Assembly: GCA_011525665.1 (NCBI GenBank)
Contig: WYAU01000075.1
Span: 62,001-126,000, forward strand
Source of the DNA: Candidatus Brocadia sp.
Lineage (GTDB): Bacteria > Planctomycetota > Brocadiia > Brocadiales > Brocadiaceae
Length of the DNA stretch: 64,000 bases
Direction: 5' to 3'
Shown: one piece after another, positions 9,969 through 19,168 of the stretch
Numbering within the stretch: the first letter of the stretch is position 1
How the letters are laid out: each line of letters begins with the position of its first letter
Notes under the pieces: generated by a model
Told to the model about the DNA's origin: nothing
Database searches by the model: none
What the model saw: only the letters and a program-made list of their open reading frames with translations
Made by a program: the position numbers and the translations under genes

Positions 9969-11756
9969 GTGGCAAAACGTTTTCTAAACCCGTCATTAAT
10001 AAAATTCCTGTCATATGTAAAGCCTTACCGCTGGTCGATCGGGGCGGCTACCGTCTGCGGGCTGCTGAAATATAATATCCCTTTGATCTTCCCGTGGGTC
10101 TTTAAAGACGTGATCGATCACTTGCTATTACCGTCTACCTATAAAACTACACGGTTGCATTATACAATGCTGGCCCTGTTTGCTGTTTATGCATTCTGGG
10201 CTGCGGTTACCTATTTGAGGTCATATTTTGCCGATCGTACCAGCCAAAAGCTTATTTTTGACCTGAGGCATGAGTTATATGTCCACCTTCAGAGGATGTC
10301 GCTGGGCTTCTACGAAAAACGGCGGGTTGGATCAATTGCGTCACGTCTGCTGGGAGATATCGCGGTTGCTCAAAACTTTGTAGGTGCCGCCTTTACCAAT
10401 ACGCTCATGGATGCAAGTGCGCTGTTTTTGATCGCCCTTCTCCTTTTCCACATGAATTGGCATTTGGCGCTGGTGTCGGTTTCTATTTTCCCCTTTTATG
10501 TTGCATTCAATAAGTTATTTAAATCCCGGATCAGAAAGATCAGTTCACTTGCCCGGGAAAAGATGGAAGAGATATCGGGAAATGTGCACGAAAAACTGGG
10601 CGGCATATCCATTATACAATCTTATACGCGGGAGAAGGCGGAAGAGAAGCATTTCTTCCAGGATAACCGTGAGTATCTCTCGTACCAATTGGAAACGGTA
10701 AAACATCATGCCATCGCCATGTCGGTGGTTGGTTTTTTAACGGCTGTTGCCCCTGTTCTTGTGGTCTGGTATGGGGCGATGCAGGTTATGTACGGCCGCC
10801 TTACCGTTGGGGAACTGACGGCGTTTTATGCTTATCTGGGTATGTTTTATAACCCTCTCAACCGTCTTACCGAACTCAATATCCTCCTGGCCAATTCCCA
10901 GTCTGCCATCGAAAGGATCTTTGATGTATTCAACACCTCTCCGGAAATCGTGGATCGTCCTGATGCCAGGGAGTTTGGGCCTGTCAAAGGAGAAATTACG
11001 TTTAGCAATGTCCATTTTTCTTACGAGGCGTCTAAAACTGTCCTGGACAATATCAATTTGCGTATCCCCGCAAATAGTACCGTGGCGTTGGTTGGACCCA
11101 GTGGTGCCGGCAAATCTACTTTTGTCAAACTCATTCCGAGATTTTACGACGTGACTGCAGGAGCGATTACCATAGACGGCTATAATATTCGCGAATTTAA
11201 GCTTAATTGCCTGAGACGGCAAATTGCCACCGTGCCCCAGGAGCCGATCTTATTTTCCGGGACCATTTATGAGAATATTGTGTTTGGCAAGCCAACTGCT
11301 GCGGAAGAACACGTTCAGGCTGCTGCCATCTCCGCCAATGCCCATAATTTTATTTGCAAGCTGCCAAAAGGTTATCAAACGGAAATCGGGGAAGACGGAT
11401 TGAAGCTTTCGGGAGGGCAGAGGCAACGTGTGGCCCTGGCTCGCGCCTTTTTAAAAGACGCGCCTATTTTAATTCTGGATGAAGCAACTTCTTCTTTGGA
11501 TTCAGAAACGGAAAATCTGATCCAGCAGTCACTCAAAAGACTCATGCAGGGCAGAACAACTATAATTATCGCGCATCGGCTCTCCACGATTCAAGCTGCT
11601 GATATGATCGTTATTTTTGACAACGGACAGATTGTGGAAGTTGGCAAACATCAGGAACTATTGCAGAAATACGGACTCTATCACCGGCTTTATGAGGAAC
11701 AATTTAACAGGATGTTTGCAATGGCCATCGGACAAAAGCATTCCGTTGATGAATAG
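9969..11756 (+). CDS. ABC exporter, fused permease and ATPase (MsbA-like)
   Basis: A 595-residue half-transporter that would dimerise and export a lipid, lipid-linked sugar or peptide across the inner membrane. About six membrane helices occupy residues 20-310. The ATPase domain follows, with Walker A GPSGAGKST near 376-384, Q-loop VPQEPILFSG, signature LSGGQRQRVALARA, Walker B ILILDEATSSLD and the H-loop IAHRLST. MsbA-type lipid A flippases look like this, but the substrate cannot be read from sequence. Start is GTG at 9969. The ERCC4 nuclease follows 145 bases later and need not be functionally linked. Confidence 0.9.
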   Translation: MAKRFLNPSLIKFLSYVKPYRWSIGAATVCGLLKYNIPLIFPWVFKDVIDHLLLPSTYKTTRLHYTMLALFAVYAFWAAVTYLRSYFADRTSQKLIFDLRHELYVHLQRMSLGFYEKRRVGSIASRLLGDIAVAQNFVGAAFTNTLMDASALFLIALLLFHMNWHLALVSVSIFPFYVAFNKLFKSRIRKISSLAREKMEEISGNVHEKLGGISIIQSYTREKAEEKHFFQDNREYLSYQLETVKHHAIAMSVVGFLTAVAPVLVVWYGAMQVMYGRLTVGELTAFYAYLGMFYNPLNRLTELNILLANSQSAIERIFDVFNTSPEIVDRPDAREFGPVKGEITFSNVHFSYEASKTVLDNINLRIPANSTVALVGPSGAGKSTFVKLIPRFYDVTAGAITIDGYNIREFKLNCLRRQIATVPQEPILFSGTIYENIVFGKPTAAEEHVQAAAISANAHNFICKLPKGYQTEIGEDGLKLSGGQRQRVALARAFLKDAPILILDEATSSLDSETENLIQQSLKRLMQGRTTIIIAHRLSTIQAADMIVIFDNGQIVEVGKHQELLQKYGLYHRLYEEQFNRMFAMAIGQKHSVDE

Positions 11757-11901
11757 ATAGTATTCAATTGTATTCCACGTGAGAAAAACAGATGATGTTT
11801 CTGGCCTGATTATTGCTGTATTATCTCGTTATTTTCAGCAGGTTAATTGTTACCAGAATTGTCAAATTGTTGTGGCAGGTGTCAATTACGGGGTTTTTCA
11901 T

Positions 11902-12534
11902 ATGAGTATCCATGTAGAAGTTGACTACCGTGAAATAAATAGCGGGGTTATACCTGCACTTCTTGCCAAAGAGGATATCGTTGTAAAAGAAAAGAAGCTA
12001 TCCATTGGTGATTATATTATCAATGGACATATTGTTGTTGAAAGAAAGACGACAAAGGATTTTATTGTGTCTATTATTGACGGGCGGTTGTTTTCACAGG
12101 CATCCCGGTTAAAAAGGCATGCTGAAATACCCTTTATGGTGATAGAAGGCATAGATTTGTTTCGTACTGGTTATGAAATTGATCCACAAGCCATCAGGGG
12201 AGCAATAGTTTCATTGTCCGTTTCCTGGCAAATACCCTTGATCTTTTCCAAAACTCCTGAAGGTACCGCAGAGATATTGGTAATGGCAGGGATTCATGAT
12301 ATCAGGTACCGTGACGACATATTGAAGAGGATGGGCAGAAAACCCAAACGTATGCAGACACGAAAGTTATATCTGCTGCAGGGATTGCCAGGCATCGGGC
12401 CAGGGATGGCAAAACGGATGCTGGAATATTTCGGCAGTGTAGAGAAGGTTTTTACAGCCGATGAGCAGGAGCTTGTCTGTGTGGAAGGTATCGGAAAAAA
12501 GAAGGCAGCGAAAATTCGTGAAATTATGAGGTAG
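11902..12534 (+). CDS. ERCC4-type nuclease with helix-hairpin-helix domain (XPF/Hef-like)
   Basis: From the ATG at 11902 this is a 210-residue protein with two parts. Residues 1-125 form an ERCC4 nuclease domain with the active-site pattern GDY...VERKTTKDF (about 36-54), matching the ERKxxxD signature of XPF, Mus81 and Hef. Residues 150-210 hold two helix-hairpin-helix motifs (LPGIGPGMAKRMLEYFG and VEGIGKKKAAKIREIM) that bind branched DNA. No helicase domain is attached. The likely role is cutting forked or flapped DNA during repair. The frame is open back to a GTG at 11779, but the extra 41 residues do not resemble the family and the domain starts at MSIHVEVDYRE. Confidence 0.88.
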   Translation: MSIHVEVDYREINSGVIPALLAKEDIVVKEKKLSIGDYIINGHIVVERKTTKDFIVSIIDGRLFSQASRLKRHAEIPFMVIEGIDLFRTGYEIDPQAIRGAIVSLSVSWQIPLIFSKTPEGTAEILVMAGIHDIRYRDDILKRMGRKPKRMQTRKLYLLQGLPGIGPGMAKRMLEYFGSVEKVFTADEQELVCVEGIGKKKAAKIREIMR

Positions 12535-12862
12535 GAGCTTTTCATCGGAAATACTCCTTCACGATCATTCTAGGCCCATTGTCTTTGTCTCAGGGGCATT
12601 TTCATTATCTTTTGTGAGCCAGAAACTCATGAATGTTTCATTGTTGATATTGCAGGGGCAAGTGAGATGTGTTTTACCACCTGCAGAAATCCTTTTTACT
12701 GAAAAGCCGAATATATTTTAATTGCAAAAAGGCAGGGAGGAGATGTATAAAAATTGTAATTGGGTTTCTTCGTTTGCATAATTAAATGGGTTTTTCGGCA
12801 CGGTTCTTGTATATTTGCTAATCTGATTTTTGTATGCAAAATTCCAAACGTCAAATCTAAAC
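12535..12862. other. Intergenic region before the hybrid kinase
   Basis: About 330 bases without a gene. The only signal I see is a sigma-54-like promoter at 12796-12810, listed separately. AT-rich tracts around 12713-12790 show no clear terminator. Confidence 0.5.
12796..12810 (+). promoter_or_regulatory. Possible sigma-54 promoter of the hybrid kinase gene
   Basis: CGGCACGGTTCTTGT matches the sigma-54 pattern TGGCACG-N4-TTGC at 13 of the 15 positions, counting the N4 spacer as free. The deviations are the first T and the last C of the -12 element. It lies about 50 bases before the ATG at 12863. Confidence 0.45.
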
Positions 12863-15739
12863 ATGGTAAATAAAGCACTAACTAAAAGATTTCTTGTTAT
12901 TTCTTTGGGTGGTGAAGATACAGAATATACCTCTTTTAGAGATTATTTTGCGCAGGAAGGTTTTGATGTTTTTTTTCTTTATGATGAAAGGGATTTACAC
13001 AAGATACCGGAAAGTAAAAAGAGTTTCGATGTGGTTTTAGTGGACGTGGACCGCGATCCGGATAAACAGATCGTGGCTGTTCAAATTATGAAAAAATATT
13101 ATCCTCACACCGTCGTAGTGCCCATAACAAAGGAAAGCAAGATTGATATTGCATTACAAATGAGGATGTCAAGCCTGGGGCTTTTCGATTATATTACGAG
13201 GCCAATTCACTGGGGAAGCCTTGATGATATATTGAAAAGAGTATTCCAGAGGATTGACACAAACCATACGTTAAAAAGGATGGAACAGGAGCGGGAGACC
13301 ATTCTGAATATAAATCGCCTGGTGCTCTCCCACATGAGTTACAAAGATTTTAGCAATGCGTTATGCCTTGAGCTTAGAAAGGTTATAGATTTTGATTACT
13401 TCAGCCTTGTATCGAGAATTGAACCATCGGGTGAATATTATACGTATTTGTTTGATTTAGAGCGCGATGTGCACAGTTTTCAGAGAGGTACCGAATTGAA
13501 AACAGAGCCGGAAAGTTTTCTTTTTTATGAGGTGTCAAGGTTAAACGCAATCATTGTAAGAAATGAATTATGTAAAAAGAGGGATAAGGGGGAGGAGGAG
13601 CACATAGGGGTTGATGGCATTACGTCTTACCTTGTCTATCCGCTCTTTATTAATAATGCCTTGATTGGTTGCATTAATATTCTCAGTAAAAAATGCGCCT
13701 ATTTTTCCGAGACCCATAGTAATCTTGTCGGTCAGGTGTCAGCGCAAATTACGGTTACACTGATCAATGCCATGCTGTTGGACAGTCTTACGGCGTCGGA
13801 GGAGAAATACAGGGACCTTGTCGAGAATGCACCGGAGATTATATTCAAAATGGATAGCCATGGGAGGTTTTTGCACGTGAATAAAATGGGACTGGAAATG
13901 CTTGGATATAATGCAAAAGAAATGACCTCGATGTATTTATTTGATCTTATTGCCGGTGATAATACGAAAGACATCAGGAAACAATACGACATCTCGGTTA
14001 ACTCGCGGAAGGATAATAATTTGGTCGTGACCTTGATGACAAAGGATGGCAAACGGCTGGACACGGAAATTATTTGTTCCATACAGTACGATACCATTCT
14101 CAACGATTACATCGTCAGGGCCTTTGTTCGTGACGTGACAGAGCGGCGTATATTGGAAAAGAGAATATTCGAATATCAGGAGCGTTTAAAGGGGTTGTTA
14201 AAAGAAAAAACGCTGAAGTTGAGCGAAACCGAAAAAGAAATGTACAATCAAAGAAAATTCCTGGATGCCCTGATTCAAAATACAAATGTATATGTGGTAA
14301 CCATAACTTCCGCGGGTGAGATTGTGTTTGTGAACCGCGCCATAGAGAAGAGATTTGGCTATACTTTGGATGACGTTCTTGGAAAATCCATCATTGATGT
14401 TTTTATTCCCCACGATAAAGCAGAAGAATTATTCGATGACATCCAGATGCTTTTGAGTGGAAACAAGGGCGAACAGATAGAAATACCGTTTGCGTCCCGG
14501 GAACAGAGGGTCCGCGATATTTTATGGATCGTGACGTATCTGAAAGACGAATGGAATACTGTCTCGAACATTAACTTGTTCGGCTACGACATTACTGAGC
14601 AAAAGATATTGAAGGAACAACTTATCCAGGCAGAAAAAATGAGCAGCGTTGGGACAATGATTTCCGGGGTTGCCCATGAACTGAATAATCCCCTGTCGAT
14701 TATATTGAATTTCAGCGAGCTTATGCTGATGTGCGATAATCTGTCAAAGAGCGCAACGAATCGATTGAGACATATAATTGATGCATCTCAGCGCTGTACC
14801 CGTATTGTGGAGAATTTACTTACCTTCGCAACGAAACGAAAATCCGTCAGGAAGGGGCAATATACCTGTATTAATGAGGTCTTAAGGAATGCCCTTGAGT
14901 TGAAGATTAATGACCTCAGAGTCAACAATATTGAAGTGGAGCAATTGTTTTCTCTGTCATTGCCCCGGACAATGGCCGACCGGGTGCAGCTTATGCAGGT
15001 TTTCATAAATCTCATTAACAACGCCTATGATGCCATGAAAAGCGCCCATGGGAAAGGGGTGCTGACTATTCGTACACTCCACAGCGGGGATAAGATTGTA
15101 ATAGAATTTGAGGATAATGGGCCTGGCATTTTAGAACCGGAAAAGTTGTTTACTCCTTTTTATACAACGAAGGAAGTGGGAAAAGGTACAGGTCTGGGTT
15201 TGGCGGTAAGTTATGGCATCATAAAAGAGCATGGAGGGACAATTGTCGGCAGAAATTGGCAAAAGGGCGCTATTTTTACCGTAACGCTCCCCATCAAGGT
15301 GCAGACGAGCAAAGAAATTAAATCCACAGTGAAAGGGGAGTATGATTTGAATGGTTTACGTTTGTTGCTGGTAGAAGATGAGGCTGGTATTGCAGAATCC
15401 TGCTGCGAATTGTTATCGGCGAAAGGTTCCCTTGTAACATCGGTATTCAGCGCAAAAGATGCAATGCTGGCCATTCAAAAGGATCAATTTGATATCGTTA
15501 TTATGGACTTGAAAATGCCCGGTGAAATATCTGGCATCCAGTTTTATGAATGGATGATAAGTTATGTGCCGGCCTTGAAGGAGAAGGTGATTTTGATGAC
15601 AGGTGATACTCTTTCTCCAGAATTCAGGACATTCATTGAAAAGAGCAAGGTGCCTGTTATCCCGAAGCCGTTCCGATTCAATACTTTCCTCGAAAAGATA
15701 GGTCTTACTGCAAAAAGGGCGGGTTTATATCCAAAGTAA
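12863..15739 (+). CDS. Hybrid sensor histidine kinase (receiver-like, GAF, PAS, PAS, HisKA, HATPase, receiver)
   Basis: A soluble 958-residue sensor. The N-terminal 125 residues are receiver-like, with an Asp in VVLVDVDRD but RP where receivers have KP. A GAF-like region covers about 145-305, then PAS domains near 315-430 (ENAPEIIFKMDSHGRFLHVN) and 470-590. HisKA has the phospho-acceptor in GVAHELNNPLS (His near 605); the HATPase has N box FINLINNAYDAM and GKGTGLGLAVSYGI. A canonical receiver ends the protein (LLVEDE, IVIMDLKMPG, PKPF). The signal is unknown; no membrane helix is present, so it should sense the cytoplasm. I prefer the ATG at 12863; an in-frame TTG at 12830 is possible. Confidence 0.92.
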   Translation: MVNKALTKRFLVISLGGEDTEYTSFRDYFAQEGFDVFFLYDERDLHKIPESKKSFDVVLVDVDRDPDKQIVAVQIMKKYYPHTVVVPITKESKIDIALQMRMSSLGLFDYITRPIHWGSLDDILKRVFQRIDTNHTLKRMEQERETILNINRLVLSHMSYKDFSNALCLELRKVIDFDYFSLVSRIEPSGEYYTYLFDLERDVHSFQRGTELKTEPESFLFYEVSRLNAIIVRNELCKKRDKGEEEHIGVDGITSYLVYPLFINNALIGCINILSKKCAYFSETHSNLVGQVSAQITVTLINAMLLDSLTASEEKYRDLVENAPEIIFKMDSHGRFLHVNKMGLEMLGYNAKEMTSMYLFDLIAGDNTKDIRKQYDISVNSRKDNNLVVTLMTKDGKRLDTEIICSIQYDTILNDYIVRAFVRDVTERRILEKRIFEYQERLKGLLKEKTLKLSETEKEMYNQRKFLDALIQNTNVYVVTITSAGEIVFVNRAIEKRFGYTLDDVLGKSIIDVFIPHDKAEELFDDIQMLLSGNKGEQIEIPFASREQRVRDILWIVTYLKDEWNTVSNINLFGYDITEQKILKEQLIQAEKMSSVGTMISGVAHELNNPLSIILNFSELMLMCDNLSKSATNRLRHIIDASQRCTRIVENLLTFATKRKSVRKGQYTCINEVLRNALELKINDLRVNNIEVEQLFSLSLPRTMADRVQLMQVFINLINNAYDAMKSAHGKGVLTIRTLHSGDKIVIEFEDNGPGILEPEKLFTPFYTTKEVGKGTGLGLAVSYGIIKEHGGTIVGRNWQKGAIFTVTLPIKVQTSKEIKSTVKGEYDLNGLRLLLVEDEAGIAESCCELLSAKGSLVTSVFSAKDAMLAIQKDQFDIVIMDLKMPGEISGIQFYEWMISYVPALKEKVILMTGDTLSPEFRTFIEKSKVPVIPKPFRFNTFLEKIGLTAKRAGLYPK

Positions 15740-15756
15740 TGCCGGCGGGAGATGGT

Positions 15757-16836
15757 TTACGTCGTTTTTTCCTTCTGCAGAACCTTTTGCCTGATGCCTT
15801 CTTGTGCCGATTCGCGTCTCCATATTTTCTTTACTATTTCGTCGTCATCTTCATCGTAGATCTCTCCTACGACTTCTTCTAAAATATCTTCGAGGGTTAT
15901 GATTCCTATGGTTTGAGCGCCGTGACGTACAATGGCCATGTGAATACGGTTTCCCTGAAAATTCTTGAGTATCCTGAGTATGGATTCGTTTTCATCCACA
16001 AAATAAGGTTTACGGAGCAGATTCGCCAAGGAAAATTCTATTTTGGCGTTCATCATGGCCACAAATTCTTTTGTGTGAAGAATTCCGATTACCTGTGGTT
16101 CTGCATCGTCGAGCATGACCGGAAGTCTTGTGTGTCCGCAATCAATGATGACCTTTAAGATTTCTTCCTTACCCATAGAACTGCGAATCGCAACCACCTT
16201 GGAAAAAGGGAGCATTGCCTCTGATGCCTTCTTAAAGCGGAGCGCAAATAAATTTAAAATATAATCCCTGTGGAAAGGGTATAGTGATTTAAGGGATAGT
16301 TCTGACACTCCTTCTTCGGAAGATAGGATGTGGCGGATACCTATCAAGGAAAGGAATTTTAATGTTGATTGCTCAAGGACGTGGACAACAGGTGTGGCGA
16401 TCTTTGTCAAAATTGTTAACATGTGACAGGAGGCCAAAGAGACCTCTTCGGGATAACGGATTGCAATGGCTTTGGGCACTAACTCTCCGATGACAACGGT
16501 AAAAAAAGTAAAGGGAATGACAAAAAGTGCGAACCCGATAATTTCAGCGGTCGTTCCGGAAACTCCCAAAAACTCAGCGAGGTAGGGGAGTATGGATTCC
16601 TTTACTTCCGCTCCTCCGACCGCCGCAGATAATGTGCCGATTAAGGTAATGCATACCTGGATTACGGCAAATGTCCTATCCGGACGCATCCTTAAAGCAA
16701 TAAACTTTTTTGCAGCGGCATTACCTTTTGAAGCCATGTCCCGTAAAAATGGGATATTGGATGAAGCAAAAGCCATCTCGATACAGGAAAACAGGCCATT
16801 GAAAAGAAGCAATACAATGATTATTATCCATTCCAT
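15757..16836 (-). CDS. CNNM/CorC-type membrane protein with CBS domain pair
   Basis: A 359-residue membrane protein of the HlyC/CorC (CNNM transporter domain, DUF21) family, members of which are implicated in Mg2+ or Co2+ efflux. Residues 1-175 contain the DUF21 region with about four hydrophobic helices and the motif VIGELVPKAIAIRYPEE. Two CBS domains follow at about 205-325, ending in TLEDILEEVVGEIYDEDD. The C-terminal CorC_HlyC domain seen in many relatives of about 430 residues is missing; the protein stops about 35 residues after the acidic motif. It is convergent with the hybrid kinase gene and divergent from flgM. Confidence 0.88.
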   Translation of the reverse strand: MEWIIIIVLLLFNGLFSCIEMAFASSNIPFLRDMASKGNAAAKKFIALRMRPDRTFAVIQVCITLIGTLSAAVGGAEVKESILPYLAEFLGVSGTTAEIIGFALFVIPFTFFTVVIGELVPKAIAIRYPEEVSLASCHMLTILTKIATPVVHVLEQSTLKFLSLIGIRHILSSEEGVSELSLKSLYPFHRDYILNLFALRFKKASEAMLPFSKVVAIRSSMGKEEILKVIIDCGHTRLPVMLDDAEPQVIGILHTKEFVAMMNAKIEFSLANLLRKPYFVDENESILRILKNFQGNRIHMAIVRHGAQTIGIITLEDILEEVVGEIYDEDDDEIVKKIWRRESAQEGIRQKVLQKEKTT

Positions 16837-17155
16837 AGTTTTTAATACTAAATAATCTGCGTGTTTATTTCAACTACGTAATTTTTAAAAAAGGGTAAAT
16901 TTTTTAATGAATGTGCCGATATATTAGAGATAAATAGCCGGGTAGCTGGTGCTGTGAGACAACGATTTTATATGTGTTTATTTTATCTAAAGTTAGAGAG
17001 GACTCTCCAGCGGAAAAAGTTCCGTGGCGGGAAATCTTACAACAGTGGTGGTCATGGACTGTGAAGGAGTAAACAGAAAATCAGTTGACGGATACAACAT
17101 GAGGATTTATCATCATTGGTGGTAAGGTTATTTATCAATTTTTGGGAGATTAAAA
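16837..17155. other. Leader region of flgM
   Basis: This 319-base divergent gap between the CNNM gene and flgM contains the sigma-28 promoter at 16896-16922, which implies an untranslated leader of about 230 bases for flgM. A small inverted repeat CGGAA/TTCCG lies near 17021-17034. I see no gene here. Confidence 0.5.
16896..16922 (+). promoter_or_regulatory. Sigma-28 (FliA) promoter upstream of flgM
   Basis: TAAATTTT (-35), an 11-base spacer and GCCGATAT (-10) match the flagellar sigma-28 pattern TAAAGTTT-N11-GCCGATAA with two mismatches. The position upstream of flgM fits the common late-class control of the anti-sigma factor by its own sigma. Confidence 0.75.
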
Positions 17156-17488
17156 ATGCCAATTGAAGATGTTTCCAAAACCTCTTTGCACCACGGTATT
17201 GCTGGTACAAACCGTACCGAGGTAAATCAGTTACAAAAAAAACTGGAAAAGGATGAGGTCCCTGTCCCGGAAAAATTTGATTCAGTGAATATTTCCAGGG
17301 AAGCAAGGGATCTTGAAAAGGCGATTGAGAACCTAAAGACCCGTGTGGATGAGATGTCTGACGTAAGGGACGCAAAGATTAAAGAAGTTAAAGAAAAATT
17401 AGAAAATGGTTATTATGACCGTCCAGAGGTGATTGAACAAGTAGCGAAGAAGGTTGCAGATGCTTTTCGTATTAAAAAGCACGATTAA
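17156..17488 (+). CDS. flgM: Anti-sigma-28 factor FlgM
   Basis: FlgM binds FliA (sigma-28) and keeps filament genes off until the hook-basal body is complete, when it is exported. The 110-residue, highly charged protein has the family core in its second half: VNISREARDLEKAIENLKTR, then VRDAKIKEVKEKLENGYYDR and EVIEQVAKKVADAF. The first half is disordered-looking, as in other FlgM proteins. Start ATG at 17156 with GGGAG eleven bases upstream. The sigma-28 promoter at 16896 and the fliA gene at 47025 support the assignment. Confidence 0.85.
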   Translation: MPIEDVSKTSLHHGIAGTNRTEVNQLQKKLEKDEVPVPEKFDSVNISREARDLEKAIENLKTRVDEMSDVRDAKIKEVKEKLENGYYDRPEVIEQVAKKVADAFRIKKHD

Positions 17489-17518
17489 TAATTTACGGTG
17501 GATATCAAGGCAGCAAAT

Positions 17519-17698
17519 ATGCAAAGAATCCGTAAAAAATTTATAGGGATTAAATTTGATTGTTGTCATGTATACACGCGGATTTATCCTAACAAGGAAG
17601 AAACCGCATATGTGGGAAGATGTCCGAAGTGTTTGCAAAAAATATGTATAAAAGTACACAAAGACGGTGTAGCGTGTAGATTCTTTTCGGCATTTTAA
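17519..17698 (+). CDS. Small Cys-rich protein, conserved-looking
   Basis: From the ATG at 17519 this is a 59-residue basic protein beginning MQRIRKKFIGIKFDCCHVYT and including GRCPKCLQKICIKV near its middle. The CC pair plus CPKC could form a small zinc ribbon. It ends in RFFSAF. I recall similar short proteins of the type FVGVxFxCCxVYxRIYxNKE...GRCPKC in planctomycete genomes, but cannot check this here. An in-frame GTG at 17498 is an alternative start ten bases after flgM. It is probably co-transcribed with flgM and is followed by a terminator. No function is known to me. Confidence 0.65.
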   Translation: MQRIRKKFIGIKFDCCHVYTRIYPNKEETAYVGRCPKCLQKICIKVHKDGVACRFFSAF

Positions 17699-17731
17699 TT
17701 GCGTGTTTTAATAAGACGGATATGATGCCTC

Positions 17732-17783
17732 AAAAGCCTGTCGATTTGTATGATCTTGAAATACAAATTAACAGGCTTTTTTC
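17732..17783 (+). terminator. Rho-independent terminator after the flgM unit
   Basis: AAAAGCCTGT..ATTTGTA (17732-17750) pairs with TACAAAT..ACAGGCTTTT (17762-17780) with one interior mismatch region, giving a stem of about 17 pairs and a loop of about 11 bases. The right arm runs into a T tract (17777-17782). Confidence 0.8.
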
Positions 17784-17834
17784 GTTTGCACGAAAGATAC
17801 CTTTTTCGACAATTAACCTTTGGCGACGGTTATA

Positions 17835-19010
17835 ATGATTTGGAAATATCAAAAATTACTGGCGTTGATTGTCTTTTCGATTGTTACAGCAAGTATTGTC
17901 GCGGGAAATGACCCAAAGCCACAGGTTGTTGTTTTTCCATTTAAGAGCAACCAGAGTTTACAAGGCCTTCTTCAGGGAATCGAAGATGTACTGAGGAGTG
18001 AATTGATCCGTTCTGGATATTTTATCGTCGTAGAACAAGAGCGTATGTATGAGTTTATAAAAGAGACCGTACTGTACAACTTTATAAAAATTGAAGATGT
18101 GGATGTGGAAACAGCTCTTCCCCGTGCAACTATTGTTGATTTGTTTGCAAGGGTTGATTTGAAGGTGAACATTCGGATTGCAGAAAAGCTAAAAGCAGAT
18201 TTTGCAGTTAAAGGGTCTCTTAATCAGTTTGGAGAAAAATTTCGGGCAGATATTGAAGTCGTAAATGTGAAGGGAAAAGAGACGTTAGGCGCGTTGGTGG
18301 GTGAATGTGATTCGCAAGAGAGAATTTCAGAGATGATGGAAGAAATCTCGCAACAAATCGTTGATGTTTGTAAAGGCGCAAGCATACTGAATGATATTGA
18401 CCATATACAGGGCAGTTATCAGCAAGGGAATTTTACCTACGAAGAAACTTCAGATAGATTAAAAAGTCTTTCTTGTGAGATGCCGGGGTCGTTTCTCATT
18501 CACTGTGCCTTATTTTTGCACTATTTGGGACATCATGAAATGCGAGACGGTTTGATTGAAGAAGGTGAAGAGGTAATAAATCTTTTTAATCCTGACAGCG
18601 AGGCGGATATCAGGTATTTGTCCCTTTTAGGTATGGACCCCTTTTATGAACTGGCCAATGTGTATAGTACTATGGGAAAGATTGATAATGCAATAAAGGT
18701 TTATAATCGGGCAATCCGGGTATATCCCCTGAATCACACAAGATACTACAAACAGTTAGGGGTATTATACAAACGTGAGGGTCAAACTGAACTTGCTATT
18801 AGCGCCTTTAAAAAGGTTTTAAACGTGAATCCGGCAGATTATGAGACAAGAGTGATGCTTGCCTCCGTGTATGAAGCCAAGGGCGATATATCAAACGCCC
18901 TTGAACAATATCGGCATTCCCTGAATTACGCGACGAATGCGGCAGAAAGTTCACATGTAAAAGAAATGATTAAACGGCTTCAGTCAAAAAAAGGTGTTGA
19001 AAAGAAATAA
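17835..19010 (+). CDS. Exported CsgG/FlgO-like protein with C-terminal TPRs
   Basis: From the ATG at 17835 this is a 391-residue protein with a signal peptide (hydrophobic about 8-24, ending near IVAGND). Residues 28-180 resemble the CsgG/FlgO/TolB-N fold: PQVVVFPFKSN, then DVLRSELIRSGYFIVVEQER, then ADFAVKGSLNQFGEKFRADI. FlgO is an outer-membrane-associated flagellar protein in vibrios, so a role at the cell envelope around the flagellum is plausible. The C-terminal third has at least three TPR units (for example AISAFKKVLNVNPADYETRV). It lies behind the terminator at 17732, so it needs its own promoter or read-through. The N-terminal homology is judged by eye. Confidence 0.65.
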   Translation: MIWKYQKLLALIVFSIVTASIVAGNDPKPQVVVFPFKSNQSLQGLLQGIEDVLRSELIRSGYFIVVEQERMYEFIKETVLYNFIKIEDVDVETALPRATIVDLFARVDLKVNIRIAEKLKADFAVKGSLNQFGEKFRADIEVVNVKGKETLGALVGECDSQERISEMMEEISQQIVDVCKGASILNDIDHIQGSYQQGNFTYEETSDRLKSLSCEMPGSFLIHCALFLHYLGHHEMRDGLIEEGEEVINLFNPDSEADIRYLSLLGMDPFYELANVYSTMGKIDNAIKVYNRAIRVYPLNHTRYYKQLGVLYKREGQTELAISAFKKVLNVNPADYETRVMLASVYEAKGDISNALEQYRHSLNYATNAAESSHVKEMIKRLQSKKGVEKK

Positions 19011-19015
19011 TGAGC

Positions 19016-19030
19016 TGGCATATTGTTTGC
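19016..19030 (+). promoter_or_regulatory. Sigma-54 promoter upstream of the first sigma-54 regulator gene
   Basis: TGGCATATTGTTTGC matches TGGCA-N6-TTGC exactly. The predicted start near 19042 leaves a leader of about 125 bases to the ATG at 19169. Confidence 0.7.
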
Positions 19031-19168
19031 CTTTAGATAATAAAAGTTTTTTCTACCAGAAAGTGTTGAATTGTTCCACTTGTTATGGTAACCTCTCAAG
19101 TGCGTGTTTAAAAAATAAACATTTTTGTGTGCCAGGTAGATCGTTTTTCTGTAAAAAGGGGGGGGTAA

